From positions 1-64,000 of the forward strand of contig JAFRJB010000079.1 of assembly GCA_017432485.1 (NCBI GenBank): a stretch of DNA of 64,000 nucleotides, in the 5' to 3' direction. The notes beneath the pieces were generated by a model. The model had not been told where the DNA came from. It did not search any database and saw nothing but the letters and a program-made list of their open reading frames with translations. This DNA comes from Clostridia bacterium. GTDB lineage: Bacteria > Bacillota > Clostridia > Oscillospirales > Acutalibacteraceae. The translations under genes were made by a program, and so were the position numbers. Positions 52,774 through 61,142 of this stretch are shown one piece after another; the first letter of the stretch is position 1, and each line of letters opens with the position of its first letter.

Positions 52774-54606
52774 TTATTTCCCTTCCGGCGCCTGTAAAGC
52801 CGCTTTGACTTTTTGCGCAAGCTCCGGTGAAAAACCCTTTAACTGTGCGATTTCTTCGACTTTTGCCTCTCTGATTTTGCGCAGAGAGCCGAAGTGCTTG
52901 AGCAGCAGTTTTGCCTTCGCTTGACCGATGCCTTCAATCGCAGTCAAGCTGGTGGAAATCGTGCTTTTTTGATGTTTTTTGCGGTGGTAAGTAATGGCAA
53001 AGCGGTGCACTTCATCCTGAATTTGGGTGACGAGCGCAAACGCCGTGCGCACACTGTTGATTTGAATTTCCCCGCCGGAGGTTGCAATCGCTCTTGTCTT
53101 GTGCTTGGAATCTTTTACCATACCGAACAGCGGCACATCAATGCCTAAGCGCTCCAGTACCGGCTGCACGGCACCGACCTGCCCCTTACCGCCGTCAAGC
53201 AATATCAAATCGGGTAACTGCTTAAAGCTGCTCCCCTCTTCATCTTCATAATAGTGCCGAAATCTTCTCTCGAGCACCTCTGCCATCGAAGCATAGTCAT
53301 CCTGCCCGCTAAAGCCTTTAATCGCGAAACGCTTGTAGGCTTTTTTGTAGGGCTTGCCGTCTTTAAAGACCACCATGCCCGCCACATTATCCTGCCCGCC
53401 GGTGTGAGAAATATCATAGCTTTCAATCCAAGTCGGCGGTGCACTCAAGCCCAACAGGCGCGCCAGTTCATCGAGCGCTGCCGTCTGCTTCATGCTGACA
53501 CCTTCATACAGCGCTAAATGCTGCGCGGCATTTTGGCGGCACAGCTCGCAGAGTTTGACCTGTTCTCCCTTTTTGGGCACAATAAGCTTGATTTTTTTGC
53601 CTGCTTTAGAGCTGAAATAATCTTCAAGCAGCGCGGCATCCTCAATTTCGCTCTCAAAAAGGATGCGCGGTGGGATGTCGTCCCTCATCGCGTAAAAGCG
53701 CAACAGCAATTCCCTGACCGCTTCCCCGGTGTCGGGCGTATCGTCTACAATAAAGTTTTCGCTTTCCTGCAGGCGGTTGTCGCGAAAGCGCAGCGCACTG
53801 AAGCACATCTTTTTGCTGCCTCTGACAAGCGCAAACACGTCTTCACTGCGGTAGGTACCCGCCACGACTTTTTGCCTGTCATTGAGTCGCTCAATCGCGG
53901 CAATGCGGTCGCGCAGGCGCGCGGCTTTTTCAAACTGCATTTTTTCGCTGTAATCGAGCATTTTTTCTTGCATAAGCGCCAGCACCTGCTTGCTGTTTCC
54001 CTGCAAAAATGCCAATGCCTGCTCAATGGTTTCGGCATACTCCTCTTGCGAAATTTTACCGGTGCATACGCCCATACACTTACCGATGTGGTAGTTTAAA
54101 CAAGGGCGCGCTTTGCCGAAATCGCGCGGGAAGGACTTGTTGCAGTCGGGCAGCATAAAAATGCTCTGTGCTTCTCTGACCGAGGCGGAAATCGCCCACG
54201 AAGAAGTGAAAGGCCCCATATACTTGGCGCCGTCATCCGCTTTTTGCTTGACTTCGCTGATGCGCGGGTAAGCTTCTTTGCTTATGCGAATGTAACTGTA
54301 ACCTTTATCGTCTTTGAGCAAGATATTGTATTTCGGCTGATACTGCTTAATCAGACTGCACTCGAGCACGAGCGCTTCAAACTCGCTGTCGGTCAAAATG
54401 TAGTCAAAATCTTCTACTTTTGAAACCATCATTACGGTTTTTGCGTTGTGGGAAGAATTCTTGCGAAAGTAAGAAGTAACGCGGTTTTTGAGTTTCTTTG
54501 CCTTGCCGACATAAATAACCTTTTTGCTCTTGTCTTTCATAATGTAGACACCGCTCTGCAGCGGCAGCGCATTGGCTTTTTTGAGTAATCTCTCTATTCT
54601 CTGCAA
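52774..54606 (-). CDS. uvrC: Excinuclease ABC subunit C
   Basis: The start is TTG at 54606 (MQRIERLLKKANALPLQSGVYIMKD), preceded by AAGGAGGG with seven bases spacing; a longer frame to 54726 passes through repeat sequence and is not UvrC-like. The 610 residues contain the GIY-YIG nuclease (GVYIMKD..KKVIYVGKAKKLKNRV), a UVR motif (MLDYSEKMQFEKAARLRDRI), the RNase H-like nuclease domain (ESYDISHTGGQDNVAGMVVF) and two HhH motifs (TAIEGIGQAKAKLLLKHFG). It makes both cuts in nucleotide excision repair. Confidence 0.97.
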   Translation of the reverse strand: MQRIERLLKKANALPLQSGVYIMKDKSKKVIYVGKAKKLKNRVTSYFRKNSSHNAKTVMMVSKVEDFDYILTDSEFEALVLECSLIKQYQPKYNILLKDDKGYSYIRISKEAYPRISEVKQKADDGAKYMGPFTSSWAISASVREAQSIFMLPDCNKSFPRDFGKARPCLNYHIGKCMGVCTGKISQEEYAETIEQALAFLQGNSKQVLALMQEKMLDYSEKMQFEKAARLRDRIAAIERLNDRQKVVAGTYRSEDVFALVRGSKKMCFSALRFRDNRLQESENFIVDDTPDTGEAVRELLLRFYAMRDDIPPRILFESEIEDAALLEDYFSSKAGKKIKLIVPKKGEQVKLCELCRQNAAQHLALYEGVSMKQTAALDELARLLGLSAPPTWIESYDISHTGGQDNVAGMVVFKDGKPYKKAYKRFAIKGFSGQDDYASMAEVLERRFRHYYEDEEGSSFKQLPDLILLDGGKGQVGAVQPVLERLGIDVPLFGMVKDSKHKTRAIATSGGEIQINSVRTAFALVTQIQDEVHRFAITYHRKKHQKSTISTSLTAIEGIGQAKAKLLLKHFGSLRKIREAKVEEIAQLKGFSPELAQKVKAALQAPEGK

Positions 54607-54640
54607 ATCTTCTTCCCTCCTTTCTTGTTTGCATCGCAAA

Positions 54641-54830
54641 CATATCGAGCCGCTTAAAGCGGCATATCGAATTGCCATAGCAATATATCGAATGCGCAGT
54701 AAAAATTTCGCACAGCGAACAACCATTAAAAACAGCGGTCGGTTCGTTTTATCGAACCGTTTTTAATGCGAAGCGTTGCTTCGCCGCCTTTAATTCCGCA
54801 TTCCGACCGGACGCCCGACGCGAGTTCGAA
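54641..54830. repeat. Intergenic repeat (copy K) upstream of uvrC
   Basis: Three CATATCGA/ATATCGAA units alternate with short palindromes GCCGCTTAAAGCGGC and TTGCCATAGCAA (54641-54695). Then come GGTTCG...CGAACC (about 54740-54770), ATTCCGCATTCCGA heptads (54791-54804) and a GTTCGAAC palindrome. The remaining bases to 54916 hold nothing I recognise. No separate promoter for uvrC was found here. Confidence 0.7.
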
Positions 54831-54916
54831 CCGGAGCAGTCTCTCGGTTAGATATTTTCGTGATAATTGTGCCGCAACTGAGGCTGTTTGGGTTTGATTT
54901 GCGTTGGGCTATAACA

Positions 54917-54944
54917 CAAAAGCACTGTGAAGGATTCACAGTGC
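54917..54944 (-). terminator. Terminator of the HPr gene
   Basis: GCACTGTGAA (54922-54931) and TTCACAGTGC (54935-54944) form a ten-pair stem; the minus strand continues CTTTTGTG. The U-tract is short. Confidence 0.75.
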
Positions 54945-54964
54945 CGGGTTATCTGTCGTCGTTT

Positions 54965-55228
54965 TTAGCCGTTTAAGCCTTCTTCCACAAGCTCTACCAA
55001 GCTGTTGACGGCAAGCTCTTCGTCTGCACCGTCGGCAATAATGTTGATAGAAGTATCTTGCGCGATACCGAGCGAAAGCACACCTAAGAGGCTCTTGGCA
55101 TTCACTCTTCTGCCGTCTTTCTCCACCCAAATGGTAGATTTAAACTCATTGGCTTTCTGAATAAAGAATGTCGCGGGACGCGCATGTAAACCGACTTTAT
55201 TACTGACTTCAACACTTTTAATAAACAT
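54965..55228 (-). CDS. ptsH: HPr family phosphocarrier protein
   Basis: The 87-residue protein (start ATG 55228, MFIKSVEVSNKVGLHARPA) has the active His in GLHARP and a serine in NAKSLLGVLSLGI, the place of the regulatory Ser46 phosphorylated by HPr kinase in Firmicutes. It carries phosphate from enzyme I to PTS permeases and, when Ser-phosphorylated, supports CcpA. It is a single-gene unit with its own promoter and terminator; a Crh-like variant is excluded by the His. Confidence 0.9.
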   Translation of the reverse strand: MFIKSVEVSNKVGLHARPATFFIQKANEFKSTIWVEKDGRRVNAKSLLGVLSLGIAQDTSINIIADGADEELAVNSLVELVEEGLNG

Positions 55229-55290
55229 ATCAAATACCCCCAAACGGAATGACTTTCATACTAATGGTTTGCTTTAAAAATACAATATAT

Positions 55291-55318
55291 ATTATACCTT
55301 TTTTTAGCAATAGGTCAA
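55291..55318 (-). promoter_or_regulatory. Promoter of the HPr gene
   Basis: Minus-strand TTGACC (55313-55318) and TATAAT (55291-55296) with a 16-base spacer, about 63 bases upstream of the ATG. Confidence 0.82.
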
Positions 55319-55462
55319 TATTTTCGCACCCCTTTTTTGCATTTTCGGCTTTCTTCCCGAATATTTTTTTAACGGTGTTAAGTTTTTTGTGCATATTTAC
55401 AAAAAAACGGCGCTTTTTTTACGTTTAGAGCAGAATTTATAAACATTTGCCTGTTAAAATGT

Positions 55463-56206
55463 TTAATTTGACTTAAATTCACCTTTTAATTCTTCCAAAA
55501 ATTCCCGCTCTTTTTCGCTCAAATCAGCGTGTTCCAAGAGGTCGGGGCGGCGCAAAAAGGTGCGCTGAACAGCCTGCTGCCGTTTCCACTCGGCAACTGC
55601 CTTGTGGTTGCCCGAAAGCAGGATATCCGGCACGGTTTTACCGCGCCATTCGTAAGGCCTTGTGTACTGCGGCGCTTCCAACAGCGAAGCAAAATGGCTC
55701 TCGTTGGTGTAGGCTTCTTCATTCGGCAGTACGCCCGGCACCATGCGCGCAATACAGTCCGCCAGCAGCAGTGCCGGCAGTTCCCCGCCGGTGAGCACAT
55801 AGTCACCGCAGGAGATTTCTTCATCAACTATTTCTTCAATCACGCGCTCATCCACGCCCTCGTAGTGCCCGCACAAAACAGCAATGTTCTCGAGCTTGCT
55901 CAGTTCCAGCGCGCGCTGTTGGGTGAGCGTTTTGCCTTGGGGCGACATATAAATCAAATGCGGCTTTTTGCCCAATGTATCGCACAGCGCTTGGTAGCAA
56001 TCGTAAATCGGCTGTGCCTGCATCACCATACCGGTGGTGCCTGCATAGGGCGCATCGTCTACCCGATTGTGCTTGTCGAGTGTGTAGTCGCGAATGTTTT
56101 CGCACTCAATGGTAATGGCGCCTTTTTTTCTGGCTCTGCCGATAATGCTCTCGTCTAAGTACGCGTAGCACATAGCGGGAAAAAGGGTTAATATATCAAT
56201 CCTCAT
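55463..56206 (-). CDS. trmD: tRNA (guanine(37)-N1)-methyltransferase TrmD
   Basis: The 247-residue SPOUT enzyme (start ATG 56206, MRIDILTLFPAM) has DDAPYAGTTGMVMQAQP, YMSPQGKTLTQ, the SAM-binding knot LCGHYEGVDERV and DYVLTGGELPAL. It methylates G37 next to the anticodon and prevents frameshifting. It overlaps rimM by 11 bases. Confidence 0.97.
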   Translation of the reverse strand: MRIDILTLFPAMCYAYLDESIIGRARKKGAITIECENIRDYTLDKHNRVDDAPYAGTTGMVMQAQPIYDCYQALCDTLGKKPHLIYMSPQGKTLTQQRALELSKLENIAVLCGHYEGVDERVIEEIVDEEISCGDYVLTGGELPALLLADCIARMVPGVLPNEEAYTNESHFASLLEAPQYTRPYEWRGKTVPDILLSGNHKAVAEWKRQQAVQRTFLRRPDLLEHADLSEKEREFLEELKGEFKSN

Positions 56207-56711
56207 CTTCAAAAAGCCCTTTCATTTTATGAATATACACTTTGCGCTCCGGTATGCACACTTTTTTGACCACGCTCGGGATATTGGGAATGAGCACTTC
56301 CTTTTCCCCGTTGCGAATAAACCAAACATCATTGGCGGGGTACGCCTGCACATCACTGATAACGCCGAGCACTTCGCCGCCGGCTTCATCCACTGCCTGC
56401 AGCCCGATAATGTCGTCAATAAAATAACTGCCCTGCGGTAAAACCGCCTGACTCTTGCGGATATAAAGCTTTCTGCCGCGCAGGCTCTCTGCTTTTTCCA
56501 TGGTATCGACACCCTCTAACTTGAGCAATGTCACATTCCCGTGAGGGCGCGCGGAAACCACGCGAACAGGCTCCTGCCCCTCGCTGTCATAAAACACGGT
56601 ATCAAATCCGCTTAAAAAGGAAGCATCGTCACTGAAGGGTTTAACGCGCATTTCACCGCGCACGCCGTGCGTTGCCGCAATCAAACCCGCTTCCAGGTAC
56701 TCTTTTGCCAT
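56196..56711 (-). CDS. rimM: 16S rRNA processing protein RimM
   Basis: The 171-residue protein has the N-terminal barrel (AGLIAATHGVRGEMRVKPFSDD), ESLRGRKLYI, and the C-terminal PRC-barrel (YFIDDIIGLQAVDEAGGEVLGVISDV...DVWFI). It binds S19 and aids 30S head maturation. ATG 56711 is used. A terminator-like hairpin lies between khpA and this gene. Confidence 0.95.
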   Translation of the reverse strand: MAKEYLEAGLIAATHGVRGEMRVKPFSDDASFLSGFDTVFYDSEGQEPVRVVSARPHGNVTLLKLEGVDTMEKAESLRGRKLYIRKSQAVLPQGSYFIDDIIGLQAVDEAGGEVLGVISDVQAYPANDVWFIRNGEKEVLIPNIPSVVKKVCIPERKVYIHKMKGLFEDED

Positions 56712-56732
56712 CACTTAACCCCTGTAGCAAAC

Positions 56733-56765
56733 AAAAAACCCCGCATCCGCAAAGGGACTTCGGGG
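56733..56765 (-). terminator. Terminator-like hairpin inside the rpsP operon
   Basis: On the minus strand CCCCG and CGGGG (56761-56765 with 56739-56743) close a loop region and are followed by TTTTTT (56738-56733). It lies between khpA and rimM, so it may reduce expression of the modification enzymes relative to S16. Confidence 0.65.
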
Positions 56766-56780
56766 GGTCTTTTGTCATTT

Positions 56781-57014
56781 TTAGTCAATTTCCACCGCGA
56801 TTTTCGCATCCTGCCTGTTGGAAGCAGCGCGCATCACAACGCGAATTGCCTTTGCAATTCTGCCCTGCTTGCCGATTACGCGCCCCATATCATCGGGTGC
56901 CACGTGTAAATGGTATACCGTAACCCCTTCGGCGTTCGGTTCATCTACCTCAACGCTGACTTCGGAAGGTGCGTCAACTAAACCCTGTGCGATGGACACA
57001 AGTAAATCTTTCAC
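56781..57014 (-). CDS. khpA: KH-domain RNA-binding protein KhpA
   Basis: The 77-residue protein is the YlqC/KhpA family, with one KH domain carrying the GxxG-type loop DDMGRVIGKQGRIAKAIRVVMRA. With KhpB/Jag it binds RNA and affects cell elongation in streptococci. GTG start at 57014 after GGAGG. The rpsP-khpA-rimM-trmD order is conserved in Firmicutes. Confidence 0.93.
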   Translation of the reverse strand: MKDLLVSIAQGLVDAPSEVSVEVDEPNAEGVTVYHLHVAPDDMGRVIGKQGRIAKAIRVVMRAASNRQDAKIAVEID

Positions 57015-57048
57015 TGATTAATCCTCCGTTTTGTAAAACCAGGCGCGA

Positions 57049-57291
57049 TTAAAGCACACCGTTCTTCTTAAGAATGGCTTTTACGGTATCGGTCGGCTGT
57101 GCGCCGTTGCTAATCCACTGCTTAGCCTTTTCCGCATCCACTTTGATTTCTGCAGGCTCTTTCAAAGGATTGTATACGCCGATTTCCTCGATGAAACGAC
57201 CGTCACGAGGATATCTGGAATCTGCAACAACGATACGATAGTAGGGTGCTTTTTTGGCGCCCATTCTACGAAGTCTGATTTTTACTGCCAT
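57049..57291 (-). CDS. rpsP: 30S ribosomal protein S16
   Basis: The 80-residue protein starts [26 protein letters not shown] and has [12 protein letters not shown] and [15 protein letters not shown], all S16 features. It is the first gene of the rpsP-khpA-rimM-trmD unit. GGGAGG is seven bases upstream. Confidence 0.98.
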   Translation of the reverse strand: MAVKIRLRRMGAKKAPYYRIVVADSRYPRDGRFIEEIGVYNPLKEPAEIKVDAEKAKQWISNGAQPTDTVKAILKKNGVL

Positions 57292-57367
57292 TTTAATTTA
57301 CCTCCCAAATATATTGGTATTGTTTACTGAATTTATATGAGCAGGTTACCCTGCCGGTTTACTAAAG

Positions 57368-57482
57368 GTTGGAGTGTGAAGAGTGGAGAGTGGAGTTTCG
57401 GTGGCGAAACTGCGTTTCGCATTATAATGTGCCGCCGGAGGCACCACCGCTAATTCCGCATTCCGAACTCCGCATTCCGAAT
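57368..57482. repeat. Intergenic repeat (copy F) between ffh and rpsP
   Basis: GGAGTGTGAAGAGTGGAGAGTGGAG heptads (57371-57395), the palindrome GCGAAACTGCGTTTCGC, GTGCCGCCGGAGGCAC and ATTCCGC/ATTCCGA/ACTCCGC/ATTCCGA heptads (57453-57481). The second array runs into the ffh stop codon. Confidence 0.75.
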
Positions 57483-58846
57483 TAGAACCCGAATCCGCTC
57501 ATGCCGCCGGGGCCCATGCCGCCCATGCCGCCCATGCGGGACATCTTGCGCTTCATGGATTTGGAATTCATCTGCTTAAACATCTTTTGCATATCGCGGT
57601 GCTGCTTGAGCACGCGGTTAACATCTTCCACCTGCGTGCCGCTGCCCGCGGCAATTCTGCGCTTGCGAGAGGGGTTGATAATATCGGGATTTTTGCGCTC
57701 TTTCGCCGTCATCGAGCGAATGATCGCCTGCAAGCGGTCAAACTGGCGCTCGTCAATATCGACATCGCCGATTTTCTTGCTCATACCGGGTATCATACCC
57801 AGCAAATCCTTAATGGACCCCATATTGCGAATTTGCTCTAATTGCTCGAGCAAATCATCCAAATCAAATTTGTTCTTTTTGAGCTTTTGCTCTAATTTTG
57901 CCGCCGACTTTTCATCAATCTGCTGTTCGGCTTTCTCGATGAGAGTGAGCACATCGCCCATACCGAGAATGCGCTTTGCCATTCTGTCAGGGTGGAAGAC
58001 TTCCAAATCTTCGAGCTTTTCGCCGATACCCGCAAATTTGATAGGCTTGCCGGTCACTGCCTTTGCGGAAAGTGCCGCACCGCCTCTGGTATCGCCGTCG
58101 AGCTTGGTAATGACCAAACCGTCAATTCCCAGCGCTTCATCGAAAGCCGCCGCCACATTGACCGCATCCTGACCGGTCATGGCATCGACAACAAGTAATA
58201 TTTCGTGCGGATGCACCTGCGCTTTAATGTTGCGCAATTCATCCATAAGCACTTCATCAATATGCAAGCGTCCTGCGGTATCTAAGAACATATAGTCATA
58301 GCCGTAGTCTCTTGCGTATTTGACTGCTTCTAACGCGATTTGAACCGGGTCACCCTGCCCTTTTTCAAACACGGGCACGCCGATTTTTTCGCCCACTACC
58401 TGCAGCTGCTTAATAGCGGCAGGTCTGTAAACGTCGCACGCGACCAACAGCGGGCGGTGCCCCTGATTTTTGAGCATCAGCGCCAGCTTGCCGGAGTGGG
58501 TGGTTTTACCGGAACCCTGTAAGCCGCACATCATCACGATGGTCGGCAGGCGCGAAGAGGTTGCCAAGCGGGTTTCGGTGCCGCCCATCAGTTCGCACAG
58601 CTCTTCGTCTACAATTTTAATCACCATTTGTGCAGGTGTCAGGCTTTCCATCACATCCTGCCCGATGGCTCTCTCGGTAACTTTATTGGTAAAATCTTTT
58701 GCGACTTTGTAGTTAACATCCGCTTCGAGCAGTGCCAAGCGGACTTCTCTCATGGCGGCTTTTACATCGGCTTCGGTCAACTTGCCTTTAGAGCGCAAGC
58801 GCTTAAAAGCAGCCGATAGTTTTTCACTTAAACCTTCAAATGCCAT
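57482..58846 (-). CDS. ffh: Signal recognition particle protein Ffh
   Basis: The 454-residue SRP54 GTPase has the N domain (FEGLSEKLSAAFKRL), G1 GLQGSGKTTHSGKLA, CDVYRPAA, DTAGRLHID, TKLDGDTRGGAALS and an M domain with a Met-rich end (MGGMGGMGPGGMSGFGF). G1 has THSGKLA where TT.KLA is usual. It targets ribosomes to SecY. It forms a unit with ylxM. Confidence 0.97.
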   Translation of the reverse strand: MAFEGLSEKLSAAFKRLRSKGKLTEADVKAAMREVRLALLEADVNYKVAKDFTNKVTERAIGQDVMESLTPAQMVIKIVDEELCELMGGTETRLATSSRLPTIVMMCGLQGSGKTTHSGKLALMLKNQGHRPLLVACDVYRPAAIKQLQVVGEKIGVPVFEKGQGDPVQIALEAVKYARDYGYDYMFLDTAGRLHIDEVLMDELRNIKAQVHPHEILLVVDAMTGQDAVNVAAAFDEALGIDGLVITKLDGDTRGGAALSAKAVTGKPIKFAGIGEKLEDLEVFHPDRMAKRILGMGDVLTLIEKAEQQIDEKSAAKLEQKLKKNKFDLDDLLEQLEQIRNMGSIKDLLGMIPGMSKKIGDVDIDERQFDRLQAIIRSMTAKERKNPDIINPSRKRRIAAGSGTQVEDVNRVLKQHRDMQKMFKQMNSKSMKRKMSRMGGMGGMGPGGMSGFGF

Positions 58847-58894
58847 GATAACTCCTTTTTAAACGGATTTTCTTGTAACGTTTGAAACCAGAAC

Positions 58895-59272
58895 TTAGTC
58901 TGCCAAATTGCCGGCAATCGCTTTAATTTTGATTACCGCATCGTTAATTTCGCGGGAAAGCCCGAAATTGAGATTGGTTTTGTTGATAATTTCCGCACAT
59001 TCAATGATTTCATTCAACCCTTCCTGCACGGTCATAAAGCGCTTGACCAAACCTAATTTGGTTTCCATTTCAATCAATTGACCTTCTGCGCGCTTAATAA
59101 CATCTCTCACTGCCTGACGCGATCTGCCTTTTTCACCGTAAGGGATATTGTTGGCAATTTCGGAAAGGGACAGATCGTCGTTATAATAGTAATCAAGATA
59201 CTCTCTCTGCTTATCGGTAAGCATTTCGCCGTAGAAATCAAGATATACGGTAATGTCCAGATTCTTTGCCAT
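58895..59272 (-). CDS. ylxM: YlxM/p13-like putative helix-turn-helix protein
   Basis: The 125-residue protein (start ATG 59272, MAKNLDITVYLDFYGEMLTDKQREYLDYYYNDDLSLSEIA) has a sigma-70 region-4-like helix-turn-helix (LTDKQREYLDYYYNDDLSLSEIANN). YlxM is always next to ffh in Firmicutes and is thought to aid SRP function or ffh expression. GGGAGGG lies before the ATG. Confidence 0.93.
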   Translation of the reverse strand: MAKNLDITVYLDFYGEMLTDKQREYLDYYYNDDLSLSEIANNIPYGEKGRSRQAVRDVIKRAEGQLIEMETKLGLVKRFMTVQEGLNEIIECAEIINKTNLNFGLSREINDAVIKIKAIAGNLAD

Positions 59273-59319
59273 TTGAATCCCTCCCATAGCTGTAAAGCCA
59301 TTTTTCTTTACAGTGTGAT

Positions 59320-59348
59320 ATTATACTAAATGCGAGCATAAATGTCAA
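59320..59348 (-). promoter_or_regulatory. Consensus promoter of ylxM-ffh
   Basis: Minus-strand TTGACA (59343-59348) and TATAAT (59320-59325), spacer 17: a full consensus match. Confidence 0.92.
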
Positions 59349-59596
59349 TAACAAATTTATTACAATTTAATATATAGAGAAAATGTGCTCTGCCGCCCGC
59401 GCTTTTTTCGCTGCCGCCGAGGTACATTTCGCATTGTTACGGGGAAAATGCAGCTTTATTTCAGCTGTTCTGACCACCCGCTTACCCGAAAAAGTGTGCA
59501 CTTTCGGGCGCATTGTGCCGCACCTTGGCGGTCGTTTTTTGCCGCAATCGGTCGATTTTATTACAAAACAGTTAAAGAAATCGGCGCGTTTTTTAC
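59349..59596. other. Gene-free spacer
   Basis: Apart from a hairpin CCCGAAA...TTTCGGG (59485-59508), this stretch shows no supported gene or signal. Short open frames on the plus strand have no start signal or family look. Confidence 0.5.
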
Positions 59597-59642
59597 AAAA
59601 AAAAGAGCCTCAATACCCCTGTTTTTGCAGGGAAATCGAGGC
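59597..59642 (-). terminator. Terminator of prmA
   Basis: On the minus strand GCCTCGAT...ATTGAGGC forms a stem with an inner CCCTG/CAGGG pair, followed by eight T. It ends 41 bases beyond the prmA stop. Confidence 0.88.
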
Positions 59643-59682
59643 CGAAATTCAGCTGTAAAGCAATATTATTTTACAGGTGATT

Positions 59683-60612
59683 TTATCCTTTTTGGAGCAC
59701 AAAGGAAACCCAGCCGGCTTTCTCTTGGCGCTCAATAATGCGCAGCGCCTGTTTTTCAAAGGCGGCGCGCACCTGCGCTTCACTTTCGAGAATAATGCCG
59801 CTGACAATAAAGAAGGCATCTTCACTCATAAAGCGGGTAATTTCTTCGCACAGCACAACAATAACATCTGCCACAATGTTGGCGGCAATCAGGTTGAACT
59901 GCCCGCTGATTTTCTCTGTTAAATCGCCTTGCTCAAAGCGAATGCGCGGCGGCGCATAGCCGTTGCGCCGAGCGTTCTCTACAGCGGTTTTGACCGCTTT
60001 TTCATCAATATCTACACCGATAGCGCTCTGAGCCCCCAGCAGCACGGCACTGAGCGCCAAAATCCCGCTGCCGCAGCCGACATCCAGCATGCGCGTTTCG
60101 GCTGTAATGTATTTTTCCATTACTTCCATACAAAGGCAGGTAGTCGCGTGCGTTCCCGTGCCGAATGCCATACCGGGCTCCAGGTAGAGCACCGCTCTCC
60201 CCTGCGTGTCCTTCGCCTGCTCCCAGCTCGGGCAAATAAGCAGCTTTTCGCCGATGGGCAGCTGGTGAAAATACTGTTTCCAGTTATTTGCCCAATCTTC
60301 CTGCTTAATCGCAGTCAAATCATATTCAAAAGCAATGCCCGCGCTCTTTAAGCGCTCACCGAGCATCGCAATGCACTCTTGCGGGTTTTCGTTCTCGCCT
60401 ATATATAAGTGGATAATGGCGTGCTCTCTGTCTTTGAGCAGTAAATCGCGGTCGATTAAGTCAATGTGCGCAATCTCGCGCGTTTCTTCTTCCAAGCGGC
60501 TGTAATCTTCAATATATAAGCCATAAGGCGTGCACTCGCCGATAATCCACGCTGCCTGCTCGGCATCTTCTACCGCCACACTTAAAGCAATATCAATCCA
60601 ATTCTGTTCCAT
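59683..60612 (-). CDS. prmA: Ribosomal protein L11 methyltransferase
   Basis: The 309-residue enzyme has the N-terminal substrate-recognition domain and the linker DWANNWKQYFHQLPIGEKLLICPSW, then FGTGTHATT and the SAM-binding LDVGCGSGILALSA with AANIVADVI. It trimethylates L11. The preceding spacer holds a repeat and no promoter I can support. Confidence 0.96.
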   Translation of the reverse strand: MEQNWIDIALSVAVEDAEQAAWIIGECTPYGLYIEDYSRLEEETREIAHIDLIDRDLLLKDREHAIIHLYIGENENPQECIAMLGERLKSAGIAFEYDLTAIKQEDWANNWKQYFHQLPIGEKLLICPSWEQAKDTQGRAVLYLEPGMAFGTGTHATTCLCMEVMEKYITAETRMLDVGCGSGILALSAVLLGAQSAIGVDIDEKAVKTAVENARRNGYAPPRIRFEQGDLTEKISGQFNLIAANIVADVIVVLCEEITRFMSEDAFFIVSGIILESEAQVRAAFEKQALRIIERQEKAGWVSFVLQKG

Positions 60613-60632
60613 ACTTCCCTACTCCAAAAAAT

Positions 60633-60905
60633 AGTTTTCAGCGTTCAGTTTTCAGTTTTCAGTAGTGCCGCGAGCGGCACATTATATTTTCACAACACAA
60701 CGCGTTGCTGTTGGCAGGAATTGTGTCTGAGGCTATGCCGAAGAATCCCCCGGTTGCTTATGCTTGCTTCTTGTCCGCGAGATCTTTCGCTTCACTCAAG
60801 ATGACAACTAACCTATCAAGCGCAAAAATCTTAATAGAGCGTAGCGGAACGGGTAAGGGTGCCCCTTCCACAATTCTGCATTCTACATTCAACATTCTAC
60901 ATTAA
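60633..60905. repeat. Modular intergenic repeat (copy G)
   Basis: TTCAGTN heptads (60635-60664), the GTGCCGCGAGCGGCAC hairpin (60666-60681), a central block with ATCTTTCGCTTCACTCAAGATGAC (about 60783-60806) and AATAGAGCGTAGCGGAACGGGTAAGGGTGCCCCTTCC (about 60833-60870, like copies A and B), then CATTCTA/CATTCAA heptads (60875-60904). Confidence 0.78.
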
Positions 60906-60958
60906 AAAATATCTCTGCGTTTCGGTTATTGTCATTATACCCGAAAGCGCAGAGATAT
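60906..60958 (-). terminator. Terminator of the small membrane peptide gene
   Basis: ATATCTCTGCG (60909-60919) and CGCAGAGATAT (60948-60958) form an 11-pair stem, extended inside by TTTCGG/CCGAAA. The minus strand continues with six T. It lies just beyond the 30-residue gene at 60981. Confidence 0.85.
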
Positions 60959-60980
60959 TCAAGAGATATTCACTCAGTAA

Positions 60981-61073
60981 TTAGTCGTCAAAACCATTGC
61001 CGATAGCAAGTAAAACGATTACGATGAGAATAATCCAGCAGATGGAATTATTGTTGGAGTTACCACAGCACAT
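60981..61073 (-). CDS. 30-residue single-span membrane peptide
   Basis: A short frame reads MCCGNSNNNSICW, then IILIVIVLLAIGNGFDD. It has a CC-Gly/Asn-rich head and one hydrophobic span. GGGGGAAACGAG precedes the ATG and a clear terminator follows, which supports a real gene. Tiny proteins of this make-up (YjcZ-like) are common in spore-forming Firmicutes, some in spores. Function unknown. Confidence 0.65.
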   Translation of the reverse strand: MCCGNSNNNSICWIILIVIVLLAIGNGFDD

Positions 61074-61142
61074 TCTCGTTTCCCCCTTTCATCAATTTCA
61101 ATTCATACTATGAAACAGGGGCACAAGGTGTGCAAAGAAAAA

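Noticed and set aside
54800-54850. A GTTCGAAC segment near uvrC looks like a tRNA T-loop.
   Set aside because: The flanking bases do not form a five-pair T-stem or an acceptor stem on either strand; it is part of the repeat.
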